Source: Coptis chinensis (lineage: Eukaryota; Streptophyta; Magnoliopsida; Ranunculales; Ranunculaceae). From it: a stretch of 64,000 nucleotides of DNA. The position numbers and the translations under genes are program-made. Positions within the stretch are counted from its first letter, which is position 1; each line of letters starts with the position of its first letter. The stretch spans positions 58,925,501 through 58,989,500 of the forward strand of contig CM027378.1 in the NCBI GenBank assembly GCA_015680905.1, written 5' to 3'. Shown here piece after piece: positions 1-11,303 of this stretch. The notes below the pieces were generated by a model. It saw only the letters and a program-made list of their open reading frames with translations, did not search any database and was not told the DNA's origin.

Positions 1-1560
1 GAAGCATCAAACCCAAGGAAGAGGCAGGCATAGCAATTACAGTGTGCCTCCATAGAGGAGGAGGCGGAGTTGTCGATGGGGCCGAAGACCCTCGACGAGA
101 TCTAAATAGTGAATTTGGGGATGGGAGAGGAAGAGAAATTTACTTCAGTAGTGTCCAATTTACCGGATGAGTGGAAGAGTAAGCTAGTACAATTCTTGTT
201 AGAAAATAAGGATGTCTTTACATGGGTAATTGAGGACATCTCCGGATTAGATCTAGGCTTCTCATATCACCATCTGCATATGAATGAAGATGCAAAGCCT
301 GTGAGACAAAAGATGAGAAACGCTAGGCTGAAGTATGCTGAGGGAATTTGTGAGGAGGTTGCAAGGTTAAAAGGGGCTGGAATAATACGAGAAGTGGAGT
401 TCACAGACTGGTTGTCTAACGTCGTCGCAGTACCAAAGAAAAATGGCAAGGTCCGTATGTGTGTCAATTTTACAGACGTCAACCTAGAGTGTCCTAAAGA
501 CAGTTACCCCATGCCGCGAGTAGATAAGTTAGTGGATAGAACAGCAGGATTCAAAATATTTTCATTCATGGATGCATCTATGGGGTATATTCAGGTCATG
601 ATGTACGGACCGGATCAGGAGAACACATCATTCATGGTGGAAGGCTGTACATATTGTTATACGAGGATGTCGTTTGGTTTGAAGAACGCAGGGGCTACCT
701 TCCAGCGGTTGGGAGAGAAAATGTTTGAAAGCAAGATCTGAAAGGGAATTAAAATATACATAGATGACATGGTGGAAAAGTGAATGTCAGAGGAAGAGCA
801 CTTAGAGGGTCTAAGGGAGATATTCAACATACTGCAGACACATAATTTGAAGCTCAATCCAGAGAAGTGCACGTTTGGAGTGACCATAGGAAAGTTTCTG
901 GGTTACATTGTTACTCATCGAGGAATAGAGGCTAATCCTGAATAGATAAGATCCTTGGTGGAAATGTTATCTCCTCATAACATTAAAGAAGTACAACGGC
1001 TAGCGAGAAAGGTCACAGCCTTGAACAGATTCATTTCGAAGTCACCAGACAAGTGTAGGTCATTGTATCGATTGCTAAGGAGTACACCGGATTTCTTATG
1101 GACGTCAAAATGTGAGAATGGGTTTCAAGAATTGAAGAGTTATTGGGGCAAGGCTCATTTGCTATCACGGCCGAAATAGGGGGCAAAGTTGTACTTATAT
1201 CTGGGGGTCATGGATTACACGGTTAGCTCAGTCCTCGTCCGGGTTGTCGACAAGATAGAAAAACTGGTGTATTTCCATAGCAAAACCTTACTGGATGCTG
1301 AGACCCGATACAGTAAAGTTGAGAAGTACGCTTTGGCATTGATATTCTCGGCCTTAAAGTTGAAACCCTACTTTGAAGCACACTCAGTAGTGGTGGTAAC
1401 AAATCTTCCCCTCAAGCAAGCGCTAAAGGCAGAAAAGTTCGGAAGAATGCTAAAATGGGCAGTGATGCTGAGTTCTTATGAAATATAATATCATATCAGG
1501 ATAGCGAAGAAGGCACAGGCTGTGGCATAATTTCTAGCAGAATTCCCGGTGGAGGATCCC
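1..1560 (+). pseudogene. Tat-type Ty3/gypsy reverse transcriptase and RNase H, degenerate
   Basis: Remnant of the pol polyprotein of an LTR retrotransposon whose 5' part lies outside the window. The frame from 109 shows the RT fingers and palm (VPKKNGKVRMCVNF, then SFMDASMGYIQ and FGLKNAGATFQRL). The catalytic YIDD box follows at about 757-768, just after one stop and just before another. RT thumb and connection continue at 955-1179, and the native RNase H (FHSKTLLDAETRYS) at 1189-1488. At least four in-frame stops interrupt this stretch, so it cannot make a polyprotein. The 'NAGATFQRL' style of RT and the second RNase H downstream place it in the Tat lineage. Family assignment is firm; exact domain borders are approximate. 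Confidence 0.85.
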
Positions 1561-2130
1561 ACTTCGGGGGGAGAGATGGTCATGGAGCCTGAACAAGATG
1601 TGGAGCAAGACTTTCTAGACCCATGGGATAAGAGAAATGGATGAAGAGTGTTCGCGGATGGATGAGCAGCGGAATAGGGGTCGTATTGGTTACGCCTGAT
1701 AACAATATAATAGAACAAACTATGAAGCTAGGATTCACGACATCTAATAATGAATTGGAATATGAGGTTGGGATAGCGGGTTTGAGAATGGTAGAGGATT
1801 TGGGGGTAAATGAGCTGACGGTGTATTCGGACTCGAACTTAGTGGTGTGTCAAGCAAATGGAGGGTTTGCTGCTCGGTGCCCGTGAATGGCGAAGTATTT
1901 GGAGGTGTTACACAAAAGGTCCACGAAGTTTACGAAGATCAAGTTTGTACACTTGGGTCGCGGTGAGAATAGACATGATGACGCCCTAACCTATGTAGCC
2001 ACGGCAATACCTAGATCCGAGGAAAGAACAATAAAAGTAGGAAGGTTGGAGAAACCGAGCACTGAGGAGGCGGTAGAGGTATGCCAAACTGCGGAAGAAA
2101 AAGGGGGTTGGATGGATCCTATCAAGCACT
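1560..2130 (+). pseudogene. Second (archaeal-type) RNase H domain of the first Tat element
   Basis: Directly follows the native RNase H. The segments VLVTPDNNIIEQ, TTSNNELEYEVG and LTVYSDSNLVV match the archaeal-type RNase H that Tat-lineage elements carry between RNase H and integrase. The acidic residues in NNELEYE and in YSDSN are present, but the N-terminal part is interrupted (stop near 1642) and another stop occurs at 1884-1886. This duplicated RNase H is the best lineage marker in the element. Broken, with no expected activity. Confidence 0.8.
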
Positions 2131-2229
2131 TTTTGTCCAGGAAAGTGGTGGCTGATAAGAAAGAGAGGAGAAGGTTGGAACAGACTTCTCAGAGATACAT
2201 TTTGCTAGGGGAGAGCTGTATCGAAAGAA

Positions 2230-3183
2230 CTTCAATGGGCCGTTGTTAAAATGTCTCTGACTAAGGTTGGCATAATAGGTGCTAGCAGAACTGCATGGGG
2301 GAGATTGTGGGAGCCATTCAGCGGGAAGAACCATAGCACATCGGCTGTTTACTCAGGGTTACTTTTGACCCCATATGAAAAGAGACGCGGTGGAGTTTGC
2401 TAAGAAATGTGGAAAATGTCAGAGATTCTCTCAACTGATCTTCGCACCTGCTGAACCACTGCATAATGTATCTAGTCCATGGTCATTCACCATGTGGGTG
2501 ATGGATATAGTAGGTCCACTGTCCATGGCCAATGGCAATAGGAGATTCATGTTAGCAGCCACTAATTATTTCACCAAGTGGATAGAGGTTGTGCCCTTGT
2601 AGCAGGTGAAGGAGGCGCAGGTGATTAAGTTCTTATAGGAAAATATCATATGTAGATTTGGGTTGCCGTATGCCATCATCGCGGATAATGGAACTCAATT
2701 CACAGGGTCAAAGGTGAAGGATTTATTGTAAGCGTACAAGGTGAAACAGGGGTTCTCGGCCCCGTACAATCCCGAGGGCAACGGACAGGCTGAATCTTCT
2801 AATAAAACCATAATGAACAACCTCAAGAGAAAGTTGGAAGATAAGAAAGGGGCGTAGGCCGATGAATTGAATCATGTCTTATGGGCTTACCGAACCACAC
2901 CTCGGACGACCACCAAAGAGACTCCTTTCTCCCTAGCTTATGGCATTGAAGTCGTGATCCCGTCGGAGATGGTGGCATCTACAACACGAACAAAGGCTGT
3001 GGAGGAAGGTTTGAATTGGGGCATACTTGCAAGGGATTTGAATTTGATAGAGGAAAGAAGGGACTCCACCCGTATCAGGTTAGAGGAGTATCACAAATGC
3101 CTGCAAAGACAGTATAACAAGAGAGTAAAGTCGCAACAATTCCAAATAGGACATTCCGTGCTCTACAGAGTGACCCCTTGTAC
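2230..3183 (+). pseudogene. Integrase of the first Tat element, N-terminal and core part
   Basis: The zinc-binding N-terminus (CGKCQRF near 2412-2432) leads into the catalytic core. The D,D,E positions are recognisable as VMDIVGPL (about 2500), ADNGTQF (about 2680) and NGQAESSN (about 2780). The LWAYRTTPRTTT segment typical of plant gypsy integrases follows at about 2880. Stops interrupt the core at about 2600, 2636, 2730 and 2857. Several look like TGG-to-TAG or CAG-to-TAG changes. The reading frame is cut at 3183 by an inserted LTR and resumes at 4543. Confidence 0.85.
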
Positions 3184-4542
3184 TGATAGAATGAAAATTA
3201 TACTTTTACTCCTACTTATCTAAAGAGGCTAGGAAGAAGTAAACTATATTTTCCAATCTTTTTATATCAAAGTTCTACTCTCAATTATCATATAATAAAA
3301 CTAAAGTAAGAATTCGTTCCACTCCTAATTGCTTAGATAATAACTAATTCCACTAATTATGAATAATTAAACAACATAAGAGTAATGATTTAAAATAGAA
3401 CTAATATTGAATATATACTAAATTAAAATATGGCAATTAAATATTAAGATGTGAATATGAAGAATGAATTAGGGAGATTTGAAATCCACCTTAATTAATC
3501 CCTAACATGCTAGTATAGAGTTTGTTGCAACCCTAATCTTTATATTTTCACACAGGGTTCAACATAAAGGTTATGTCTTTTTATTCCTAATTATTCATGG
3601 TATCTTTAGCCAACTAATAATTAGCATGAGAGGAAGTTGAAACCCATTCTCATGGTGAATGAACTACCCTCTAACCTAAGCTTATTTTACTTATTACTAA
3701 ATAGAAAACACCCTAGACTTGAAGCTCTTAAACACAACTATTATATACTAACATATAAAGTCTTTATCAAAGCTTCAATCAAACCCTCTAATAGTGGTTT
3801 AGCTATGGTTCATTAGACTATCATGGAATAAATAATGAGAAGAAGAAGACATAATTAAAGGAATACTTGTATTAAAAATAACTTGAATTGTATTAATGGT
3901 GGCTAGGCTAATAAAACATAAACTTTTAAAACTAGATTAAACTAAAGAGAAGAGATAGGAGAGAGTAAGAGTTTTGCCTTAGTCCTCTTTACATAGGAGA
4001 GGGCTAGGTTTATAATTTCGTGCATGGGCTTCGGAGCTATGTTTTGGGCCACTAAATCAAGCCCAAAACCTAATTACTTAAGTCCAAAAAGGGTCTCTCT
4101 GTTGGAAATTACTATAATAACCTTTTTGTCCACTTTTGCTACTCTTATTGGATCAATGCCTATACCATTAGAAAGCTCTTTCCGAGATGGTCGTATTGAC
4201 ATATAATAGGCCCAATTTCGAGGTCTGAGTCCAAAGATACGGCCTGTGAAAGTTTTGTTGACTTTTATGCTCTATTTCTATCTGCGTTAACTTTGACTTT
4301 TCAGCTTTGACTGGGCTCTAAAAAGGCTTTTTCTCCTTGAAACTTGGGCTTTAACCATATAACTTCTTAGCAACCAATTTTTACTCCTTTCTCTTGCAAA
4401 AGTGACATATTTCTTCACATAATTGACTCCAAGACTTGAAATACACAAATGTAAACAATACTAACTTTTATTTATTATAAACATAATTGGTCTAAATATA
4501 ATATTATTAAAGGGTTAAAACTACAATTTTAGGCTCTTATCA
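3184..4542 (-). mobile_element. Solo LTR, Athila-like, inserted in the Tat integrase
   Basis: A 1359 bp insertion begins TGATAG and ends CTTATCA, flanked by TGTAC (3179-3183) and AGTAC (4543-4547), a near-perfect 5 bp target duplication. The integrase C-terminal frame stops at the left border and resumes at the right one. Read on the minus strand it begins TGATAAGAGCCTAAAATTG, close to the other Athila LTR starts in this window (minus strand at 38786, plus strand at 61611), so it is probably an Athila LTR left by recombination. It has no internal coding region. Confidence 0.75.
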
Positions 4543-4698
4543 AGTACTAAAAGGGAGAACGACGGAAAGTTGGATCCAAATTGGGAGGGGCCCTATATAG
4601 TGGTGGACATAGGAGGGGCTAGCACCTACAAGCTACAAACAATGGTGGGGGGAGGATGTGAGAATGTTGAAGAAATTTTACACTTGAATGTAATATAG
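4543..4698 (+). pseudogene. Integrase C-terminus of the first Tat element, after the solo LTR
   Basis: The integrase tail resumes with a short frame reading DGKLDPNWEGPYIVVD and ends at a TAG at 4696-4698. The 'PNWEGPY' motif is the standard C-terminal segment of plant gypsy integrases. It is displaced 1.36 kb from the rest of the gene by the solo LTR. Confidence 0.8.
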
Positions 4699-4804
4699 GT
4701 CTAATGCAAGTGACTGGAGTTGTTTGTAAATATATAATACAACGGCACTTTTGATAAGCATATCACATGTAATGAAAGGCTTCCAAATCAAACTTGGGAC
4801 TGTG

Positions 4805-5070
4805 GGGGGGACGAGCCCTTCGCGGACACGAGGTCCGAATCAAACTTGGGGCAAAAAGAGTTGCCTATATGACGGACTTAAAGTCGAGAGAGAGACAGCG
4901 GGGTGGACGAGCCCTTCGCAGACACGAGGTCCAAATCGAACATGGGGCAAGATGAGTTGCCCCCAACAGGCTTCATGGCCTAATAGAGCTCGCGGAGTGG
5001 GATGAGCCCTTCGTGGATGAGAGGTCCAAATCACACTTGGGGGTAAAGTGAGTTGTCCCCAGCAAACTGC
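4805..5070 (+). repeat. Three imperfect tandem repeats of about 95 bp downstream of Tat pol
   Basis: Units start near 4811, 4907 and 5002. Each contains a GAGCCCTTCG core, then a GAGGTCC block, then CTTGGGG or CATGGGG and a GAGTTG block. They lie in the non-coding spacer between pol and the antisense gene. The second Tat element has its own, different tandem repeat in the same position. Confidence 0.75.
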
Positions 5071-5716
5071 ACAGCCAATCAAAGAGAGCTGGGATGTATA
5101 GAGAGGCCCCTGGAACCTAGGGTTAAAGGGAACACCTTATATCGGGAGAATTAATAGGATAGGGAAAACATTATACAACACAATACGAGAACAATGAGAG
5201 TGTGTATACCAAACTGTCAATTAGGGGTATTATTTATCCAAACTTATGCGATCAGAGAAGATTGAGGAGGATAAATAGTGGTATCATAAATCATTAGACT
5301 AAAGCAATTCATAATTTCAAATGCTAGCAAATTTCAAATGACAAAGGAACAAAAGGCAAAATACAAGCATATTAAACAAAAAATCCATAAGACAGAATCC
5401 GAAACAGTAACTTGATCACGAGTTCTCACACATAAGTACAACAATAATAGAGAAAAGCTTAAGGGAGCAACAAAAAAGTACAGGCTTGGAGCTAAGGGGA
5501 ATATGAATCCTAGACTATCTCGAGAGTGGGTTCAACAGCATCTTCCGTGGTAGGCTCATCTGTAGCATCCTTGTCCACTGCTCACTCATCCGCAGTGCAT
5601 TCATTCGCGGCAGTTTCAGTGGCTTCTTCCACCACGACTTATGTGACTTCAATTACAGGGGTGGCTGGCTTCTCTAGAAGAAAGCGCCCTTCTTGGAGGA
5701 GTCGTGAATGTTCTTC
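5071..5716. other. Spacer between tandem repeats and antisense gene
   Basis: No convincing gene. Short open frames here on either strand lack recognisable motifs. The sequence is the 3' untranslated spacer of the first Tat element. Confidence 0.4.
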
Positions 5717-8548
5717 TTAGATCTTCTTGGCCACCCTCTTTTCAGCCAAGAGTTTGAAGCATTCTTGGAGCTTATCCATGTCAACCTTATGCTGCTGCAG
5801 AAGGGCCACGGAAGAATCTTGGTGCTGCTGAGTGAGGACAGCTAGGCTCTCTTGATGTTGCTGGAGGAGTACTTCCCACTGACGACTCAAACGGTCGTTG
5901 ACTCCATCCATGTATTGTTGATGCATGGGAGCCCTCCGTGGACTTGAGTTCACTCTGAGCCTTGAGCTTGGCCAGGTTAGCAGCCTCTAGCTCTTGTTGG
6001 AGTCGAAACCTGAGGCGGCCCTTGATCCGGTAGGGGGCTTGAAGTTCCTTCTCAAAGGACTCCACCTTGGCCTTGGCACCGAAAAGACCGTGAATCATGT
6101 AAGAGATGTCCAGGCTCACCTGAGATGAAAGAAGATGTTTGATCAAGAATGGAATGTGGTAGAGTAAAAAGTAGAGGGAAAGAGTTATACCTTCTCCCAA
6201 TTGGTGTACAAAGAAGTCCAGTGTTATTCAAACGACCCCCCTTCCGCATAAGCCAGGTCTTTGGGCAGGTGAGCACCGTAAAATAGGGAGGAGGCCACGG
6301 CTGGATTTTTCAGAGTGGAGTCCGTGATGTTCACCGTGCGGTTACGAACCTTAAAGGTGGGGCAGAATTCCTCTGGGGTCGCAATTGCGGATCCCTATCC
6401 CGAATGTATGACAGGATCTTTCCCCGACCGGCGGGTACGAGGGGAAGAGGCCACAGAATCGACAGCAAGTGTCATGGGGGCAGGTTCCTTGGACACAGAA
6501 GTCTGCTGCCTTTTGTTTGGAGGCCTACCAGTAGGAACACACACCTCAGTAGAGGGTACCTCCATCACATCATTGTCATCATCAATGTCGTTGTCGAACA
6601 GCTTCATTTTGTTGACATCCATATCGTCGGTGGGAGAAGGTGGGGAGGTGTATTGATCTTCCCAGGTGGAAATAGCGCGGTAGGAGGGAATGTTTTTCGG
6701 TGCTGATGAGGAATGAGGTTCCAGAGTTCAATGGAGCCAGGGGAGGGGGATGAGGTCTAAGGATGGCTATGGCCGGAGGACTGAGTATGAGATCTTTTCT
6801 TAGGAGGGGGCATAGCTCGGGGTTTCCTTTCCTTGGGTGGCGGAGGACGGTAAAAAGGGGCGGAATACCCGCCGATAGAATGGAGTGTCGGGACTTGCAA
6901 CAGCGGAGTACCTTGAGTAGGATGTATGCCCAGACAGTCAGCTTAGGCAGAGCCTAGATTGTGGAGTCTTTCAAAAACAGGACAGGATATTCCAGTAGAG
7001 TAGATTTTGGACTTGGAATTAGACCCCCAACCTATAAGGGAAAATAGCCATGGGTCAGTTGATAACAAGGAGTATATATTAGAAAAGAGGGAAAGTACTA
7101 AAAGACTCACCACGGGTTTGGAAGGCGAGATGGTTAAGAGTTAACCCTGAAGGAAGGTCCGCAGATAAAAAGTTCCCAGATACATATAGCGGATAGTGGT
7201 GCCACACCTTGTCTGAGGTAGTAATACGGAGGACAAAGGATTGCTTTTTAGGGCGTACGCAAAAGGACTGATACCTTACACTGACATCTTTGGTATTTGT
7301 CTTTATATAATATTGAGAGATGATATCGCGGCCGACTATCTTGGGATTTGATCAGTCCCCAAATGTGCGTTTTATTAACTTTACAATGCTTCGAATATGC
7401 CCTTCATATGCTTAATGAATATAAAACTTATAGCTTTTGCTACCATTTGCAAGATACAGGCCATTTAGGACACATATTCCTAATACGTGCATTTTGGCAC
7501 AAAAAGGATGGCTATTTACGCTTCTTGGGAAGATTCCAGTTTGGGAGCAACAGTGCCGGAAAGTCAAAGTCAAAAGTCAAGTCAACTGTCAAAGTCAAAG
7601 ACTCAAGGACTCAAGACTGAAAGCTACTGACCCAGGGACCTAAAGCTAATTTCAAGACTTCTAGTATATGGGCTTAGGTAAAAAACCTATGAGTTTGTTT
7701 CTAAAAGGAAGGGTATAATTGTAAATGGTGTCCTATATAAACCAAAGAGATGTAGATAATTTCTTATCCAATGTTTTAGGGTCCAACCCATTTTGGTTTG
7801 TTAGGAGTAGTGTAAACCCTAGATCTAATCTTTGGTCATTAGGAATAGGTTAAATGTTTTTAAATTAAATTGTTATTTCCTTATTTTCCATTTTCATGTT
7901 CTTTAAGCTTTAGTGTAAACCAAAGTTCTTAATCAATTCAATACAAGTTTTCTAATTATTTCAATACAAGTTCTAAATCATTTCAATACAAGTTAAGATT
8001 GAGAGTAATTCCAAAAAGCCAAATAGGAGAGAAGAGTTACAAAAGTTAATGTTTTATCCATCACAAACCTTCCTCTAAACAAAGAGTCTAAGATGAACTT
8101 CAACACCCTTCTCACCACTACCAAAACTTCTTCTTCAAAATCTCCCGTCACTATAAGCGTTCGCGGCATACATAATTCTCCAAAAGTTCCTAACGCTTTG
8201 ACAAGGAGGGATGTTGAAATGGTTGCACACCTCGACATCTAATAATGTGAGGGGAAGCCGCAAACTGGCAACGATTTGACCTACGGTAACGACAAGATAC
8301 CCCGGCCTGCGGGGAACCAGATGAGGATAATGGGTGACTGAGGGCATATGTTCTAATAATACATCAGTCGGAACCCCATAAGCAGCCCTAATTGCATCCA
8401 AATTAGGTCTACGACATTGGGAAGGGGGCGGCAGCAAGGGTATGAGCCACCCAGAGGTGGAGGGGGGTGCAGCTGGGGCCATTGGAGGTGGGGGCGCTAT
8501 CCTATTAGACTGGGAAGATGACGAGTCACCAGATTCGGATTCCGACAT
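5717..8548 (-). pseudogene. Antisense accessory gene of the first Tat element (putative gypsy-type transposon protein family)
   Basis: Runs opposite to pol. The start is taken at the ATG at 8548, giving a Ser/Glu/Asp-rich N-terminus (MSESESGDSSSS), a proline-rich linker, then a domain with AAYGVPTDVLLEH and VTVGQIVASLRLPL. This matches the antisense ORF of the second Tat element (VTIGQLRAGLTLPL) and resembles the plant family called putative gypsy type transposon (PF04195). The frame breaks near 8139 at an LTR-like insertion and resumes from about 7340 (SFCVRPKKQSFVLR). A phase-1 GT-AG intron fits 7032-7110. Further fragments continue to 5717, ending in a coiled-coil-like Gln/Leu-rich tail. 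Several stops and frame changes make this a relic. Function is unknown. Confidence 0.6.
7349..8130 (+). mobile_element. Athila-like LTR fragment inserted in the antisense gene
   Basis: The antisense coding frame is interrupted here. The left edge starts TGATCAGTCCCCAAATGTGC, resembling the Athila LTR start at 61611 (TGATAAGTGCTCAAAAAGTG). The interior holds a TATA-like CTATATAAACC at about 7732 and three short direct repeats of TCAATACAAGTT between about 7938 and 7995, but no gag or pol. I found no matching target duplication and the right edge is approximate, so it may be a truncated or decayed solo LTR. Confidence 0.5.
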
Positions 8549-9382
8549 CAGAAATGGGAGATGAACAGACTCAAGGGAGGGAGAAGACTCAAGAACAGTT
8601 ACAAAAGGAAAGGAAATTAAGGAAAGGAAACGTACCAAGACAAAGGGGAGAAGAAGATAACGAACCTGAGGGGAGTGTCCAAAGGAGAAGAGAGTCACCG
8701 GAAAGAGCACTAAAGAAACACATGAATCGGAGAGCGAGCGGAAAAAGGAGAACTGGCAAGGTAAAGGGAAGACAGAGAGGGAGTGGAGAAATAAAATGAG
8801 GGAGGAAAAAGAACGAACGGGATTTAAATAGGGGAAGGGCAAAATAGTAAATTCAGTAGGGTGGAGAAATCAAAGAGTCATTAGGTGGTCCAGCAGGAAG
8901 ATAACGCGTGGAGGCATGAAAAACGAAGAGTTGTTGAAGAGATGCGCGTGATGATTGCACTTAGCAGCATGCGCATACCGATGCGGAGTCAGAAGAGGAA
9001 AACCAGATGCAGAAGGAAAGGGACAGAGGGAGTTCTCGACCTCGGGGCAATTAGATGACCGCGGAGTCGAGAAAGGGCATTTGTAGTGGCCTAAGAAGAA
9101 TAAGGGGACTTGGTCAGCGGTAAGCTGTTTGGGAAGCAATATAACATGGGGAGTCAAGGAGTTTAGGAACATGGCCGCGGATACCTAAACTACGGATGTG
9201 GCAGGTGTACGAGAAGAAAGGAGACCGAGTGATAAGGAGACAGGTGGACGTCTGGGATGAAGGATGGAAGGGGTATAAAGAGAAAGAGATGTGAAGGGAA
9301 AAGAGGCCGAAAATTCATTAGAGGAGAGAGTGAGACTGAGCATCAGAGTAGAGTGAAGAGTAAGGAGAGTGTGATACAACAA
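8549..9382 (-). other. Pyrimidine-rich leader and short minus-strand frames
   Basis: The plus strand is very purine-rich at about 8570-8830, so the minus strand is a CT-rich tract upstream of the antisense gene. Open frames at 8870-9172 and 9185-9382 on minus have no recognisable domain and are probably chance frames. The 3' LTR expected for the first Tat element could not be delimited here. Confidence 0.3.
8821..8830 (-). promoter_or_regulatory. TATA-like box upstream of the antisense gene
   Basis: On the minus strand this reads TATTTAAATC. It is followed by about 270 bp strongly enriched in C and T on that strand, reaching the ATG at 8548. A TATA box followed by a pyrimidine-rich leader is the usual layout of plant core promoters. 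This is inference from position and composition only. Confidence 0.35.
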
Positions 9383-10337
9383 TAGCTACAGTTGTCTGTT
9401 GATAGATTTCATGTGTACACTATTTTGATTGTATAAGCTTTGCTCATACTTACATAGAATCAAATAGTGCTAGCTGACTACCTGGCTTCTCTATGTGATA
9501 GTACTCTAGAATGTGAGTTGTATGTTTTGTTTCCACTACTACTAGTATATATATGATATAGTAACTTAGTAAGTGAAAATGTGAAGGGGGATGTTGTAGC
9601 CAATATGTAGGCGCAGCTTGACATTGTGGTTTTTGGAATATTACATGGATCAAGACATCAAGTACTACAAAAGTTAAGCGGATCAAGTGCCAAAGCCCAA
9701 AGGAAATCAGACCCCTTAAATAGCCCGTTATGGCTGCAGTGAAAAGAAAAGGCTAATTTGGCGCCAAATTCCAACCTCTTTTTCAGTCTTGTTCTGAATA
9801 AACACACTTTCTTTTCTCTCTCATCCAATTTGTTCGTTTCTAAGAAAGGGCAAAAATAAAATGGTGTTGGGTACTGGGTACAGAAGAAGGACTAAAATTT
9901 GTTACTGAAGAAGTAGGCCCATCAATTCCATGTGAAGCGAGCTTGGCGGAACGAAGAGGGCGGCACCGATCACCTGAGATTCTACAATTCCAGCCTAGGT
10001 TTATTTTATTCAGATTTATTTCATCATTTTTAGTTAAATTGCTTATTGTAATGAACGTACAAATTTGGAATTTTGACATTTGAGAAAAAATTACTTCCCC
10101 TAACAATTAAAACGGACCCCAAAATGTGGTTTGGTTTGAAATTAGTTGTTCAATTGAGCTCGATGTCACAAACCTTGACCACCTAGACATGTTACGTTTG
10201 AGCTGCATTATTTTCTTATGTTATGAACAGATCATTTTTTTTAAGTGGCATTTTGCACCCAAATTAATGATATGAGTCAAAAGTAAAATTTCGACTTTCC
10301 AGATTTTAATGATATTCCATTTTTTTTTTTCCTACAG
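9383..10337. other. Unassigned stretch with a possible decayed LTR
   Basis: A purine run (GTGAAGGGGGA) at about 9581-9591 is followed by TGTTGTAGCC and later a TTAAATAG TATA-like motif at about 9716. This resembles a polypurine tract and the start of a copia-type 3' LTR. No partner LTR or target duplication is seen. The rest (about 9830-10337) is AT-rich and without features. Confidence 0.25.
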
Positions 10338-10924
10338 TTATAACTTAGGACCCGACGTAGACAACTTTCAACAACACGTGACTGAAACTTGGACATCATC
10401 ACTCACAAACTTGGTAACAGCTTTATTCTCGTTCAAAGTCAACCCGATACGATACCAAAGAAGCTGTGATCATCAACCATTCTACCGAAGCACTGTTAGT
10501 TTTTCTTCTTTCTTTTTCTTGCTGTTATGATGGTTCAACTCCATTTCTTGCATTTCTGACGTTTTCTTGAAAAGTATAATTCATTTTTTTTCTTTCTTCT
10601 TCTTGTTACTTTTCTTGCTGCTATAATACATCTATTTTGCATTTCGTTTCTACAAGAATGAAATGTGATTGATAATCTCTTCTTGGGTACTCAGTTAACT
10701 TTATTGTTTGTAATCTTTCCTATTAATTTCTTTATGCATGTTTTAACGCATTCTTCCTGAGTTTCTTGCATTTTCTTGACGAAACTCTACAGAGTTTTAA
10801 TCTTGTTTGTTCAAAATCCAATAACTAATGTTAAATAAGCTTTGTTTCTTGCATTTCTGACATTTTATTGTTCTATCTTGTATTGGAATTTTTCCAGCAT
10901 ACTGAAAGTTCTTGAAGAATAAGG

Positions 10925-11303
10925 ATGAATAGATCAGAAGAATCCGCAACTGGAGATGCAAATAATAACAACACAACAACAGTAACAGACATCAATTCTG
11001 AAAGAAGACGCGATAGAGATTCCTCAACATCGTCTCATGGGGCTGTTGGACCTACACGTACTAGAGATGCAAGAAGGGCTCAAGGAGTAGGATATCCCAG
11101 GTCAAGTCCTTATGGATCACACCATGGTCAAGAGCAAAGACAGGTTAATGAACTAAGACAACGCTTAGAACCCAGATCCAGTGGTAATCCTTACAGTTCT
11201 CAAGGTGCCAGTATCAGTTCCAACGTGATTTCAAATGTGACTGCGGGTCAAGAAAGTCCACCACTAAATGCTACTACTGTTGCAACTGCACCAGTTCATT
11301 TAG
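10925..11303 (+). CDS. First coding exon of the unidentified locus
   Basis: Opens with ATG after a plausible 3' splice site (TTTTTCCAG at 10897) and runs 126 codons to a donor (TTTAG then GTATGT) in phase 1. The product is hydrophilic, rich in Asn, Ser, Thr, Arg and Gln, and predicted disordered. No domain is recognised. Confidence 0.45.

Noticed and set aside
4751..5082. Overlapping open frames on both strands in the 95 bp repeats
   Set aside because: They exist only because the repeat has few stops; the peptide is a low-complexity repeat without a domain.
8518..8799. Plus-strand frame rich in Arg, Lys and Glu
   Set aside because: A shadow of the purine-rich strand opposite the CT-rich leader of the antisense gene; composition alone explains it.
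9591..9830. Possible copia LTR after a GAAGGGGGA run
   Set aside because: No partner LTR, no target duplication and no clear end; kept only as a low-confidence remark.
10309..10530. 73-codon plus-strand frame
   Set aside because: Spans a probable 5' untranslated exon and flanking T-rich intron; the peptide has no recognisable feature.
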